From the NCBI GenBank assembly GCA_965205735.1, contig OZ242179.1, forward strand, positions 3,100,001 to 3,164,000: a DNA stretch of 64,000 nucleotides, read 5' to 3'. The notes under the pieces are model-generated. The model worked only from the letters and a program-made list of their open reading frames with translations. It made no database searches and was not told the origin of the DNA. How positions within the stretch are numbered: the first letter of the stretch is position 1; each line of letters opens with the position of its first letter. A program made the translations under genes and the position numbers. Below, in pieces: positions 9,647 through 17,977 of the stretch. Source of the DNA: VXNE01 sp965205735 (lineage in GTDB: Bacteria > Pseudomonadota > Gammaproteobacteria > Pseudomonadales > Azotimanducaceae).

Positions 9647-10633
9647 TCAGGCGCGCCAACTGTCGGCGTACAGCAACTCCTTCAGGTCGCCCAGGGACAG
9701 CGGCGCGTAGGGTACGCGGGCCTCGCGGGCGCTGGAAAAGTCCTCCCTCGGCGCGCAGTAGAAGACCCCCAACGGTGTGGGTAGAGCCGGGTCGTCGACG
9801 CGCGCCAGCGCTGCGGCGAGGGCCCAGTTCGTCTCGTCGTGCAGGCTAGCCTCAGCCGCGTTTTTGGTGACGCGAAACTCTCCCCGCACCGGTTCGTACA
9901 CGAGTCCCATTTCGTTGTCCGCGCCGAACCGCATCGGCTCGCCGTGGCGCACGATGACGGTGGTCTCGGCCCGATGCTTCTTGCTGGTGAGATCGCCGAA
10001 GGCGTTGTCGTTGTAGACGATGCAGTTCTGCAATATTTCGACGAAGGCTGCCCCGACGAACGCGTGGGCGCGCAACAGCACTTCCGGCAGGTGATCCTGC
10101 AAGGTGTCCGCTGTGCGCGCGACGAACCCGCCGTTGCCGCCGAGCGCCAGGGTCGCGGGATTGACCGGCGTGTCAACCGAACCATCCGGGGTCGATGGCG
10201 AGCGCGTGCCTGGAACGGATGTCGGGGAATACTGTCCCTTGGTGAGGCCGTACACGGCGTTGTTGAACAGCAGCAGGTTGACATCGACGTTGCGCCGCAG
10301 GATGTGCGTCAGGTGATTGCCGCCGATGGAGAGGAAGTCGCCGTCGCCGCCGACCACCCACACATCCAGATGGGGATTGGCGAGCTTGATGCCGGTAGCC
10401 AGCGAGGGTGCGCGACCGTGAATGCTATGGAATCCGTAGGTCTCGAGGTAGTAAGGCATTCGCGCCGCGCAACCGATCCCGGAGACGACGACGACATCGT
10501 CAGGATCCCGGCCCACTGCGGCCAGGGTCTTGCGCATGGATTTCAGAATGGCGAAGTCGCCGCACCCGGGGCACCAGCGTACTTCCTGGTCCGTTTCGAA
10601 ATCCTTCTGCGTCAGCTTGATGATCTGGTTCAT
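9647..10633 (-). CDS. 2-oxoacid:ferredoxin oxidoreductase, beta subunit (TPP-binding)
   Basis: Beta subunit (328 aa) of a two-subunit 2-oxoacid:ferredoxin/flavodoxin oxidoreductase (KorB/OorB-like), which oxidatively decarboxylates a 2-oxoacid to an acyl-CoA. Visible motifs: EVRWCPGCGDFAIL near the N-terminus with cluster-ligand cysteines; VVVSGIGCAARMP; and the thiamine-diphosphate/Mg site VVGGDGDFLSIGGNH. The start is ATG 10633, whose ATGA overlaps the stop of the alpha gene (10630-10632), implying translational coupling. A longer upstream open frame is an artefact of the overlapping alpha gene. The substrate (2-oxoglutarate or a branched-chain oxoacid) is not determined. Confidence 0.93.
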   Translation of the reverse strand: MNQIIKLTQKDFETDQEVRWCPGCGDFAILKSMRKTLAAVGRDPDDVVVVSGIGCAARMPYYLETYGFHSIHGRAPSLATGIKLANPHLDVWVVGGDGDFLSIGGNHLTHILRRNVDVNLLLFNNAVYGLTKGQYSPTSVPGTRSPSTPDGSVDTPVNPATLALGGNGGFVARTADTLQDHLPEVLLRAHAFVGAAFVEILQNCIVYNDNAFGDLTSKKHRAETTVIVRHGEPMRFGADNEMGLVYEPVRGEFRVTKNAAEASLHDETNWALAAALARVDDPALPTPLGVFYCAPREDFSSAREARVPYAPLSLGDLKELLYADSWRA

Positions 10634-12519
10634 CCGATCTGGCTCTTCGGCTGGTCGAGACTGTCGAGAAGGTTCCGCAAGGCGGCTTCGATGGTCCGGA
10701 CCTTGAACGGCAGGCCGCTCGTCTGGGTGATGCTGCGGGCGTCCACGAGAAACTCGCTTCTGATGAGGCGCACGAGTTGGCCCTGGTTCATTTCGACGAC
10801 GGCGACGGCCCCGAAACGGGCGAGAATCTCGCCGAGGTTCGGTGGCAGCGGCCAAAGCTGCCGCAAATGCAGATGGCCGACAGCTAGACCTGCGCGCATC
10901 AAACCGCTCACCGCGTCCTCGATGGCGCCGTAGGTGGATCCCCACCCGATGACCAGCAGATCACCGCTGCTCGAGCCGCTGTCTATTTCGTGGTCGATAC
11001 CGTGTTCGGCCACCCGCGCGATCTTTTCCGCGCGCAGGTCGGTCATTCGCTGATGGTTCTCGGGATCGTAGGAAATGTTGCCACTGCCATCGGCGCGCTC
11101 CAGCCCGCCGATGCGGTGCGCGAGCGCCGGCGTGCCGGGCGTGGCCCACGGCCGTGCCAGGGTGTCGGGATCCCTTGCGAATGGCTCGAAACCGGCGGGG
11201 TCCGAGCGGAATGCGGGTGCAATGGAAGGCAACGCGTCGGCGTCGGGCAATTCCCAGGGTTCCGCGGCATTTGCGATATAGGCGTCCGACAAGACGATAA
11301 CCGGCGTCATGTAGGTCATGGCGATCCGGGCGGCCTCGATCGTGATGCGGAAACACTCCGACGGCGTGGCTGGCGCGAGCACGGGCAGAGGCGCCTCGCC
11401 GTGGCGCCCGTAGAGAGCGAGATTGAGATCGGCTTGCTCCGGTTTGGTGGGCATGCCCGTGGACGGCCCCGCGCGCTGCACATCGATAACGAGGAGCGGC
11501 AGTTCTATGGCGACCGCGAGCCCCAGCCCCTCGGTCTTCAACGACAACCCCGGCCCCGAACTGGCCGTAATGCCGAGTCCCCCCGCGTAGGAAGCGCCGA
11601 TAGCCGCCGTGATCGCCGCCACCTCGTCCTCCGCCTGGAACGTGACGATGCCCCGGCCCTTGAGCGATGCAAGAAAGTGCAGCAGCGCCGACGCCGGCGT
11701 GATGGGATAGGAACAATACGTGAGTTTCAGTCCCGACAGCGCGGCGACGGCCGCCAGCCCAAGGCCCATCGCGTCGGTACCGGTAATGGTGCGGAACACC
11801 CCATGATGGAGTTCCGCGTTGACGCCAAGGGCGGCGTCGCCCGCATCGAGCTCCATGGTTTCGCCGTAAGCGTGGCCGGCATTCAAGGCGGCGACGTTCG
11901 ATGCCACGACGTCCGGCATGGAGGAGAACTTGCTTTCGATCCATGCGATCGTCGGTGCGCGGTCGCCGCCGAACAGCCAGAAACTCAAACCCAAAGACCA
12001 GAAGTTCTTTGCCCGTACCGCCTGTTTCCTGCCGACGCCCGTGCATGCGACCGCCTCCGCTGTCCGGCGCGTGATGCCGATGGCCATGGGGCGATACGCC
12101 TTGAGAGAGCCGTCTTGCAACGGGTTCGCGGCGTACCCGGCGCGTTTCAGGTTGCGTGCCGAGAATGCGTCCGTGTCGACTATGATCACGCCGCCCCTTT
12201 TCAGGGTATGCAGATTGGTCTTTAGCGCCGCCGGATTGAACGCGAACAGGACGTCCACCTCGTCGCCGGGCGTGAGCACGCCGTCTCCGCCGAACTGAAT
12301 CTGAAAGGCGGATACGCCGAAAGTCGTTCCCGCGGGCGCGCGGATCTCGGCGGGAAAATCGGGCAGCGTCAACAGGTCGTGATGCTCCATGGCGACCGCT
12401 TTTGCGAATTCGCCTCCGAGCACCTGAATGCCGTCGCCGGAGTCGCCGGCGAAACGCACGACGGTACGCGGCCCCGGACAGTCGTTCGCGATCATGTCGC
12501 GAACCGCGTCGTCGGTCAT
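10630..12519 (-). CDS. 2-oxoacid:ferredoxin oxidoreductase, alpha subunit (gamma-alpha fusion)
   Basis: Large subunit (629 aa) of the same enzyme as the beta gene downstream. The N-terminal third is the POR gamma-type domain (VVRFAGDSGDGIQVLGGEFAKA, FPAEIRAPAGTTFGVSAFQIQF). The middle is the pyrimidine-binding alpha domain (GNEAL-like region replaced by MGLGLAAVAALSGLKLTYCSYPITPASALLHFL, then FQAEDEVAAITAAIGASYAGG and SSGPGLSLKTEGLGLA), followed by transketolase-C-like sequence. The start ATG 12519 is chosen over 12552 because AGGGAGG lies about 9 bases upstream. It forms a two-gene operon with the beta subunit; no ferredoxin gene is seen nearby. Confidence 0.93.
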   Translation of the reverse strand: MTDDAVRDMIANDCPGPRTVVRFAGDSGDGIQVLGGEFAKAVAMEHHDLLTLPDFPAEIRAPAGTTFGVSAFQIQFGGDGVLTPGDEVDVLFAFNPAALKTNLHTLKRGGVIIVDTDAFSARNLKRAGYAANPLQDGSLKAYRPMAIGITRRTAEAVACTGVGRKQAVRAKNFWSLGLSFWLFGGDRAPTIAWIESKFSSMPDVVASNVAALNAGHAYGETMELDAGDAALGVNAELHHGVFRTITGTDAMGLGLAAVAALSGLKLTYCSYPITPASALLHFLASLKGRGIVTFQAEDEVAAITAAIGASYAGGLGITASSGPGLSLKTEGLGLAVAIELPLLVIDVQRAGPSTGMPTKPEQADLNLALYGRHGEAPLPVLAPATPSECFRITIEAARIAMTYMTPVIVLSDAYIANAAEPWELPDADALPSIAPAFRSDPAGFEPFARDPDTLARPWATPGTPALAHRIGGLERADGSGNISYDPENHQRMTDLRAEKIARVAEHGIDHEIDSGSSSGDLLVIGWGSTYGAIEDAVSGLMRAGLAVGHLHLRQLWPLPPNLGEILARFGAVAVVEMNQGQLVRLIRSEFLVDARSITQTSGLPFKVRTIEAALRNLLDSLDQPKSQIG

Positions 12520-12678
12520 GTCGCGAAACCTCCCTGCAGGGCGCGCGGGCATCCTGCATAACCGCGCTAACGTATCAGAATGCTTGAAAAAACTCCAAGA
12601 ACCATCCGGTTAGAAGCATATAATCGCCCGACTGCGGGTCCGACCCTGAAGGTCGCCGGCCAGGCCGCTAGCGTCGAA

Positions 12679-12942
12679 CTATCTGGCCTGCTCGACCCGT
12701 TTTTCCAATCGCCCCATCCAGTTGTGGATGTGGTGGCGGGTCCACGGAATATCCAGCGCGACAAAGGCGACCCCCAAGGGAAACATCCAGAAGCCGACGA
12801 GTGGCAGGAACCCAAAAATCCCACCCGCCATTAGCAAGATGCCGACAACACTGCGCACTCCCACCGGCACGCGACGGTAGCCCCAACGAAGCAGTCGCAG
12901 CGTGGTGCTTGCCACCATCGTTCTGAGTTCTTCGGAGGTCAA
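12679..12942 (-). CDS. Small conserved-type membrane protein
   Basis: An 87-aa protein with one or two hydrophobic stretches: VRSVVGILLMAGGIFGFLPLVGFWMFPLGVAFVALDI spans about residues 29-65. It is flanked by basic ends (RLLRWGYRR and RHHIHNWMGRLEKRVEQ). The pattern FLP-x-x-GFWM-x-PLG is familiar from small inner-membrane proteins of unknown function in proteobacteria. It begins 4 bases after the stop of the MBL-fold gene and is probably co-transcribed with it. Confidence 0.7.
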   Translation of the reverse strand: MTSEELRTMVASTTLRLLRWGYRRVPVGVRSVVGILLMAGGIFGFLPLVGFWMFPLGVAFVALDIPWTRHHIHNWMGRLEKRVEQAR

Positions 12943-12946
12943 GGAC

Positions 12947-14077
12947 TTATACCAGGATTGGCTGGTCGTCGGGTGCGTCGTGTTGTTCCGGGTGGGCGCG
13001 CCGCTTGAGGTCCGGGTCGATGGACAGGAACCGGTAGCGTCCGTCTTCAGACAACGTCCGTTGCAGCCGGTTGCGATGCATCAGCAGATGGCAGTGGGAG
13101 ATGGCCTCGCCAAGCGCCATCATCATCTGTCTCGCATCGAGTTTGCGTCGAAACAGAACCGGCAGCAGTTCGGCGGCGAGACGCGGTTGGACACAGTGCT
13201 CCTCAACCTCCAACAGGCGGTCTTCGTGGTGGCTGATCAGTTGCCGCAACCGTTCGCGTACCCCGTAGAACGGGAGATTGTGCGCGGGTAGAACGAACGT
13301 TTCCGGCGGCGTGTCGAGGAATTTGTCGTGGGATTCCATCCAGAACTGCAGCGGATTCGCTTCCGGTTCCGTGGGGTGGACGCTGACGTTCGACGTGATG
13401 ACCGGCAGGATCTGATCTCCGGAGATCAGGACGCCGAGGCTCTTGCAAAGTAGACAGGCATGTTCCGGCGAGTGGCCGGCGCCCACGACAACCTGCCAAT
13501 CGTGATGTCCGATCGTCAGTATGTCGCCGTCTTCCAGGCGGTGAAAACCCAGAGGGAACGGCGCTGGCGTGTAACCGCCTCGTCCTTTCCAGTTTCCTGA
13601 TGCGCCACCGCGCGGTAACGCAGCCAGCTTCTGCACGTAGTCGTCCCGCATGCCGTAACGGCGATAGAACTGCACGCCCTGCCAGTCGGCGCCGTACTGG
13701 CTGCTCGCGTTGCCGCCGAGGGCGAACGAGCGGGCCTGGTAATACTCGGCGCGCGTCATGTAGAACGGGCAGCGGAACTCGCTCGTGATCATGCCGGCCT
13801 GGCCGATGTGATCCGGGTGCATGTGCGTGCAGATCACGCCCTTCACCGGACTTCGCCCAAGTTCGTTGGCGAACAGGTCGCGCCATAGCGATGCGGTTTC
13901 CTCGTTGCCGAGGCCCGTGTCCACCACGTACCAGCCGTCCTTGTCTTCGATCAGGTACAGATTGATGTGGTTCAGCGACCCGCCCATTGGCATGGTGAGC
14001 CAACGCACGCCTTCAGCGACTTCGATGGTCTTTCCGCGGGCGGGGTGCGCGGCGTATGGATAGGTGAGTTCGTTCAC
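12947..14077 (-). CDS. MBL-fold metallo-hydrolase
   Basis: Metallo-beta-lactamase-fold hydrolase (376 aa) with the zinc motif CTHMHPDHIGQ (H85, H87, D89, H90 from this start) and a later LTIGHHDWQVVVGAGHSPEHACL that supplies the next histidine. The N-terminal core GWYVVDTGLGNEETASLWRDLF resembles glyoxalase II-type proteins, with a C-terminal helical region (HLLMHRNRLQRTLSEDGRYRFL). The GTG at 14077 is preferred: the open frame continues to 14182, but that would overlap the divergent dehydrogenase start at 14176. A TATAAT ends 7 bases before this GTG, so the transcript may be almost leaderless. The substrate is unknown. Confidence 0.85.
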   Translation of the reverse strand: MNELTYPYAAHPARGKTIEVAEGVRWLTMPMGGSLNHINLYLIEDKDGWYVVDTGLGNEETASLWRDLFANELGRSPVKGVICTHMHPDHIGQAGMITSEFRCPFYMTRAEYYQARSFALGGNASSQYGADWQGVQFYRRYGMRDDYVQKLAALPRGGASGNWKGRGGYTPAPFPLGFHRLEDGDILTIGHHDWQVVVGAGHSPEHACLLCKSLGVLISGDQILPVITSNVSVHPTEPEANPLQFWMESHDKFLDTPPETFVLPAHNLPFYGVRERLRQLISHHEDRLLEVEEHCVQPRLAAELLPVLFRRKLDARQMMMALGEAISHCHLLMHRNRLQRTLSEDGRYRFLSIDPDLKRRAHPEQHDAPDDQPILV

Positions 14078-14084
14078 CGGTTCG

Positions 14085-14090
14085 ATTATA
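14085..14090 (-). promoter_or_regulatory. Candidate -10 box for the MBL-fold gene
   Basis: On the minus strand a perfect TATAAT lies 7 bases before the GTG start at 14077. Transcription starting the usual distance downstream would begin at or next to the start codon. No good -35 match is seen at 16-18 bases upstream (GGGCGC), so this is only a candidate. Confidence 0.35.
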
Positions 14091-14175
14091 GCCGTATCGC
14101 GAGAGCGCCCCGCGCGGTGTTCGGCGAAAGCTGGTACATTTCTCGCGTCGAAATAGCGCCTGGACGCCAAAAAAA

Positions 14176-15432
14176 ATGGCAATGAACGTGAAGCCGGTTC
14201 CGCACCTCGATGACGAGGTGAATGAAATCCGGCTCGCCACGGCGGAAATCGTCAATGAAGAAATCCTGCCGTTTGAGGAGAAACTTTGGGGTTATTCCTT
14301 TGACGGCTCCAGGGCGTCCAGGGAGTCCGTTCAGGAGGGCTCCGAACTGCGTCGGCAGATTCAGAACAAGGTCAAGGAGCGCAAGCTCTGGGCGCCGCAT
14401 CTGCCACCGGAGTTCGGCGGCATGGGCCTGTCCTTCCTGCAGCACGCGTTCATGAACGAAGTGCTCGCGTACAGCCCAGGGGCGGCGTCGCTGTTCGGTG
14501 TCGTGGCGCCCAACTCCGGCAATCAGAAGATTCTCGTCAAGTACGGCTCGCCGGAGCAGCACAAGAAGTGGCTGATTCCGTTGACCGAAGGCCGCATGCA
14601 ATCGGGATTCTCGATGACGGAGCCGCACAACGCGGGTTCAGATCCGAGGTCGATCCAGACACGCGCGGTGCCCGACGGCGACGAGTGGGTCATCAACGGC
14701 CACAAGTGGTTCACGTCCAACGGTCACGCGGCGGACTTCTACATCGTCATGTGCCGGACGGCAGACCCGGACGACCCGGGCGGCGTAAACGACAAGATGA
14801 CGCAGATCATCGTGCCGAAAAACACTCCGGGCGTGAACATCATTCGCGGCGTGCCGGTGTGGGGCAGGGCTTCGAGCCATTGCGAGATCAAGTACGAAAA
14901 CGTGCGCGTGCCGAAGGAGAATCAACTCGGTCGCACGGGCACGGGCCACCAGGCGGCGCAGGATCGACTCGGCGCCGGCCGCGTGTATCACTGCATGAAT
15001 TCGGTAGGATCGATGTGGCGCACCTTCGACCTGATGGTCGAACGCATCACTACCCGCGTCGTTCACGGCGGTGAAAAGCTGGAAGAGAAGCAGTTCATGC
15101 AGGGCTTTATCGCCGACTCCTACATGGACATCCAGGCGTCGCGCCTGATGGTGGTCGACTGCGCCCACAAGATGGAAAGCGGCGCGGACCCGCGCACCGA
15201 CATCTCGGCCATCAAGGTCTTTGTGCCGGCGGCGTACCACCGCGTCGTCGACCGCGCGATCCAGGTATTCGGCGCCAAGGGCGTATCGGGCGACCTGCCG
15301 CTGGCCGGGTTCTACACCGGCGCGCGCACATTGCGCATCGCCGACGGGCCGGACGAGGTGCACAAGATTCTTATCGCCAAGAACATCCTGCGCCGATATC
15401 ACGCCGGCGAGACGTGGGACTTCGGCAACTGA
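14176..15432 (+). CDS. Acyl-CoA dehydrogenase family protein
   Basis: FAD-dependent acyl-CoA dehydrogenase, 418 aa, expected to introduce a 2,3-double bond in an acyl-CoA and pass electrons to ETF. Visible features: the N-terminal helical domain (VPHLDDEVNEIRLATAEIVNEEILPFEEKLW), the FAD-binding beta domain (GFSMTEPHNAGSDPRSIQTRAV, EWVINGHKWFTSNG), and the C-terminal helical bundle ending AGFYTGARTLRIADGPDEVHKILIAKNILRRY. ATG 14176 directly follows an A-rich leader; it is divergent from the MBL-fold gene. The chain-length specificity cannot be read. Confidence 0.92.
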   Translation: MAMNVKPVPHLDDEVNEIRLATAEIVNEEILPFEEKLWGYSFDGSRASRESVQEGSELRRQIQNKVKERKLWAPHLPPEFGGMGLSFLQHAFMNEVLAYSPGAASLFGVVAPNSGNQKILVKYGSPEQHKKWLIPLTEGRMQSGFSMTEPHNAGSDPRSIQTRAVPDGDEWVINGHKWFTSNGHAADFYIVMCRTADPDDPGGVNDKMTQIIVPKNTPGVNIIRGVPVWGRASSHCEIKYENVRVPKENQLGRTGTGHQAAQDRLGAGRVYHCMNSVGSMWRTFDLMVERITTRVVHGGEKLEEKQFMQGFIADSYMDIQASRLMVVDCAHKMESGADPRTDISAIKVFVPAAYHRVVDRAIQVFGAKGVSGDLPLAGFYTGARTLRIADGPDEVHKILIAKNILRRYHAGETWDFGN

Positions 15433-15573
15433 GGTGGCCTGTGTCCAGGCGCTCCATGGAGCGGAGATTTGATTCCGGATAGCGAACACAAGCACAACTT
15501 TCATTACATGATCGACATGATGTCGACGGGTCTGTTCGACTTCATCGCCCATCCCGACCTGTTCGGTACCTTG

Positions 15574-15625
15574 CATGGAACAACCGCCTCAGGGGAGTGC
15601 TAGCGGCCTGGGGCGGTTGTTCCAT
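15574..15625. repeat. Hairpin repeat interrupting the PHP gene
   Basis: A 20-bp inverted repeat with one mismatch: the left arm starts CATGGAACAACCGCC and the right arm ends GGCGGTTGTTCCATG, separated by a 13-base loop. It sits exactly where homology to the PHP protein breaks off. The arms are too perfect for chance and look like a small mobile palindrome. Confidence 0.7.
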
Positions 15626-15641
15626 GGACGACGCGCGGGGG

Positions 15642-15682
15642 CCGGGCCACAGGCGGAGCCGAAGGCGACGGCTGTGGGGCAC
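15642..15682 (+). repeat. 41-bp dispersed repeat, copy 1
   Basis: A 41-base segment (beginning CCGGGCCACAGGCGGAGCC and ending GGCTGTGGGGCAC) recurs in the opposite orientation at 24678-24718 with about 38 of 41 bases identical by eye. The last 14 bases or so also recur near 17946-17960. It directly follows the hairpin within the broken PHP gene. Confidence 0.6.
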
Positions 15683-16086
15683 GCTACGCCGTTTGGGACG
15701 GCGACACCGCGGCCTGTTCTCGGGATATCCTGAATGCGGCACGCGCGTACGACGTCGGCATGGAAATCAACGCGCTCGGCATGCGCAAGCAGGCCCGCAA
15801 GTCGCCCGACAATCCTTTCCCGCTGTACCCCTGGCGGCCGTTCTGGGAACTTGCCGCCGAGTGCGACGCGCCGGTGATCGTCAATTCGGACGCCCATAGA
15901 CCGGAGGATCTGCAAGGTCTTGCGGGCAAGGCGCATACACTCAGGGTGGAATTGGGCTTGCGCGAAATGGACATTGCCGGACTGCGGGCGCGCGGAACCC
16001 GTCACCAGGCCGCCTGATCGCAACTGTCGCGACTTCTGTTTCGCCCCGGGCCTGACTCCTGGCTTGGCCCCTCTCGCTTACGCTCC

Positions 16087-16251
16087 TAGTGCTCCGTCAA
16101 ACCTAAATCTACGGGTATCTGCGGGTCTTTTTGGCCCCTGGCTTCGTTGCTCCTCCTTGTGTGGTGCCTGCCACACCGCGTCGTCGCGCCTCGCCAGGAA
16201 CCAAAAATCCCTCGCAGCTACACTCGCATTTTTAGGCTTGACGGAACACTA
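16087..16251. repeat. ~165-bp palindromic MITE-like element
   Basis: The whole segment folds back on itself. The outer arms CTAGTGCTCCGTCAAACCTA and its partner differ at two positions in the outer 21 bases; further in, CTGCGGGTCTTTTTGG pairs imperfectly with the opposite arm; and the centre is GTGTGG-TGCCTG-CCACAC. Both ends carry CTAG. The right terminus (GCATTTTTAGGCTTGACGGA...) is repeated once more at 16261-16284. No gene is seen in 16018-16348 other than this structure. Confidence 0.65.
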
Positions 16252-16284
16252 GTTCGCCGCGCATTTTTAGGCTTGACGGAACAC
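16226..16284 (+). repeat. Duplicated terminus of the palindromic element
   Basis: A 24-base direct repeat, GCATTTTTAGGCTTGACGGA plus ACAC, occurs at 16226-16249 and 16261-16284, 35 bases apart. The first copy is the right end of the palindromic element; the second is an extra end immediately upstream of the aldehyde dehydrogenase leader. Confidence 0.75.
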
Positions 16285-16348
16285 GCCGGAGGAGGAATCT
16301 TCGGGTCCGCGCTAGAATCAGAAGTCGAAGAATCGGGAGGACTATGAA

Positions 16349-17836
16349 ATGGCTACTTCATTGGCTGAGATCGTCAGCGGCGTTCGCTTGCGCGACCCCG
16401 CCTTGTTCCGGCAGCAGTGCTACGTGGGCGGCGATTGGGTCGACGCCGACTCCGGCGCGACCTTCGATGTGACCGACCCCGCCAGCGGGCAACCCATCGG
16501 GGTGGTGCCGTCGTTCGGCGCGGCCGAAACCCGGCGAGCCGTGGAAGCGGCCAACGCCGCGTATCCGGCTTGGCGCGCGCTGACCGCCAAAGAACGTTCA
16601 AGTGTGCTGCGTCGGTGGTACGAGTTGATGTTGGAGCACCAGGAGGATCTTGCGATCATCATGACTGCGGAACAGGGCAAGCCGATGGCGGAATCGCGGG
16701 GCGAGATTCTCTTCGGCGCTTCGTTCATCGAGTGGTTCGCGGAAGAGGCCAAGCGCGCCTACGGCGACGTGATTCCGACGCACCTCTCCGATCGCAGAAT
16801 CGTCGTCACGAAGGAGCCGGTCGGGGTTGTGGCGAGCATCACGCCCTGGAATTTCCCCAACGCCATGATCACGCGCAAGGCCGGCCCGGCGCTGGCTGCA
16901 GGTTGCACAATAGTCGCGCGGCCCGCCTCGTCAACCCCATACTCCGCGCTCGCTCTTGGTGAACTGGCGCATCGCGCGGGGATTCCAGCAGGCGTCTTCA
17001 ACGTGATCACCGGACCGTCTTCGGAGGTCGGCGGAGAACTGACGGCGAATCCCATCGTGCGCAAACTGTCCTTCACGGGGTCCACGGCAGTGGGGAAGAT
17101 CCTTCTCGCGCAGTGCTCGGCGACGGTCAAGAAGGTCTCGATGGAACTCGGCGGCAACGCGCCCTTTATCGTTTTCGACGATGCCGACATCGATGCGGCC
17201 GTGGAAGGAGCAATGGCCTCCAAGTACCGCAATACCGGTCAGACGTGCGTGTGCGCGAACCGCTTTCTCGTCCAGGAGGGCGTGCATGACGAGTTCACGC
17301 GGAAGTTGGCGGAGGCGGCCCACAAGCTCAGGGTCGGCCCGGGCCTCTCAGGCCCGACGGACCAGGGACCGTTGATCGACATGGCCGCAGTAGAAAAGGT
17401 CGAAGAGCATATACGGGATGCCGTGGATGGCGGCGGCACCGTCGTCGCCGGCGGCGAACGCCACGCACTCGGTGGCACCTTCTTTGAGCCGACGGTGATC
17501 ACCGGCGTGACACCGGCCATGAAGGTGGCGCGGGAGGAAACTTTTGGACCGGTCGCCCCGGTGTTCCGCTTCCAGACAGAGGAGGAGGTGATCGAGCTCG
17601 CGAATGCGACGGAGTTCGGTCTGGCGGCCTACTTCTATAGCCGCGACATCGGCCGCATCTGGCGGGTCGGCGAGGCGCTCGAGTACGGTATTGTCGGAAT
17701 CAACGTGGGAATCATCTCCACCGAAGTAGCGCCGTTCGGGGGCGTCAAGGAATCCGGTATCGGCCGCGAGGGCTCGTACTACGGCCTCGACGAATTCCTG
17801 GAGGTCAAGTACATGTGTATGGGCGGCATCGACTGA
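16349..17836 (+). CDS. NAD(P)-dependent aldehyde dehydrogenase, succinate-semialdehyde dehydrogenase type
   Basis: ALDH-superfamily enzyme of 495 aa, closest in pattern to GabD-type succinate-semialdehyde dehydrogenases, oxidising an aldehyde to the acid. Seen: the cofactor region VVASITPWNFPNAMITRKAGPALAAGC, the catalytic Glu in VSMELGGNAPFIVFDDADID, the catalytic Cys in NTGQTCVCANRF, and a C-terminus LEVKYMCMGGID like other SSADHs. Odd: the usual V-K-P-A-x-x-T-P cofactor loop is VARPASSTPYSA, replacing the conserved cofactor-contacting Lys by Arg. AGGAGG lies shortly before the ATG. It stands alone; no GABA transaminase gene is adjacent, so the physiological substrate is open. Confidence 0.9.
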   Translation: MATSLAEIVSGVRLRDPALFRQQCYVGGDWVDADSGATFDVTDPASGQPIGVVPSFGAAETRRAVEAANAAYPAWRALTAKERSSVLRRWYELMLEHQEDLAIIMTAEQGKPMAESRGEILFGASFIEWFAEEAKRAYGDVIPTHLSDRRIVVTKEPVGVVASITPWNFPNAMITRKAGPALAAGCTIVARPASSTPYSALALGELAHRAGIPAGVFNVITGPSSEVGGELTANPIVRKLSFTGSTAVGKILLAQCSATVKKVSMELGGNAPFIVFDDADIDAAVEGAMASKYRNTGQTCVCANRFLVQEGVHDEFTRKLAEAAHKLRVGPGLSGPTDQGPLIDMAAVEKVEEHIRDAVDGGGTVVAGGERHALGGTFFEPTVITGVTPAMKVAREETFGPVAPVFRFQTEEEVIELANATEFGLAAYFYSRDIGRIWRVGEALEYGIVGINVGIISTEVAPFGGVKESGIGREGSYYGLDEFLEVKYMCMGGID

Positions 17837-17847
17837 GCGTAGTTCCT

Positions 17848-17869
17848 GTCGAAGCTTCCTTCGACGTTT
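17848..17869 (+). terminator. Possible intrinsic terminator after the aldehyde dehydrogenase
   Basis: A 7-bp perfect stem GTCGAAG/CTTCGAC with a CTTC loop lies 11 bases after the stop codon, followed by GTTTG. The hairpin is compact, but the T tract is only three bases long, so termination may be weak. Confidence 0.45.
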
Positions 17870-17977
17870 GCTGAAAGGACGCATTCAGCCTTGGCGCGAT
17901 GGCATCTGGCGGGCCGCGCGTGAAGGAACTCCGATGTTTCCGGCTTCGGCTGTGGGGCACTTGCAAGGAAGGCTGTC

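Larger units (their letters stand above)
15469..16017 (+). pseudogene. Decayed PHP-domain histidinol-phosphatase-like gene
   Basis: Two pieces of a PHP phosphoesterase are in the same frame. The first (15469-15573) gives HNFHYMIDMMSTGLFDFIAHPDLFG, the second (about 15690-16017) gives SRDILNAARAYDVGMEINALGMRK and CDAPVIVNSDAHRPEDL, the usual C-terminal metal-site segment of histidinol phosphatases, ending at TGA 16015-16017. The N-terminal HxH region is missing. Between the pieces lies roughly 115 bases of hairpin and repeat DNA that brings an in-frame TAG at 15601-15603. The 5' truncation plus the interruption make a functional product unlikely. Confidence 0.75.

Noticed and set aside
9647..10945. 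A longer beta-subunit protein starting at 10945
   Set aside because: The extra N-terminus is out-of-frame alpha-subunit sequence; ATG 10633 with the ATGA overlap and the conserved KDFETDQEVRWCPGCG start is far better.
12584..12624. TTGAAA ... TATAAT on the plus strand after the oxidoreductase operon
   Set aside because: The spacing between the two boxes is 29 bases, and no plus-strand gene follows.
17939..17962. A third full copy of the 41-bp repeat before the FetB-like gene
   Set aside because: Only about 14 bases at one edge match, so it is at best a fragment and may be chance.
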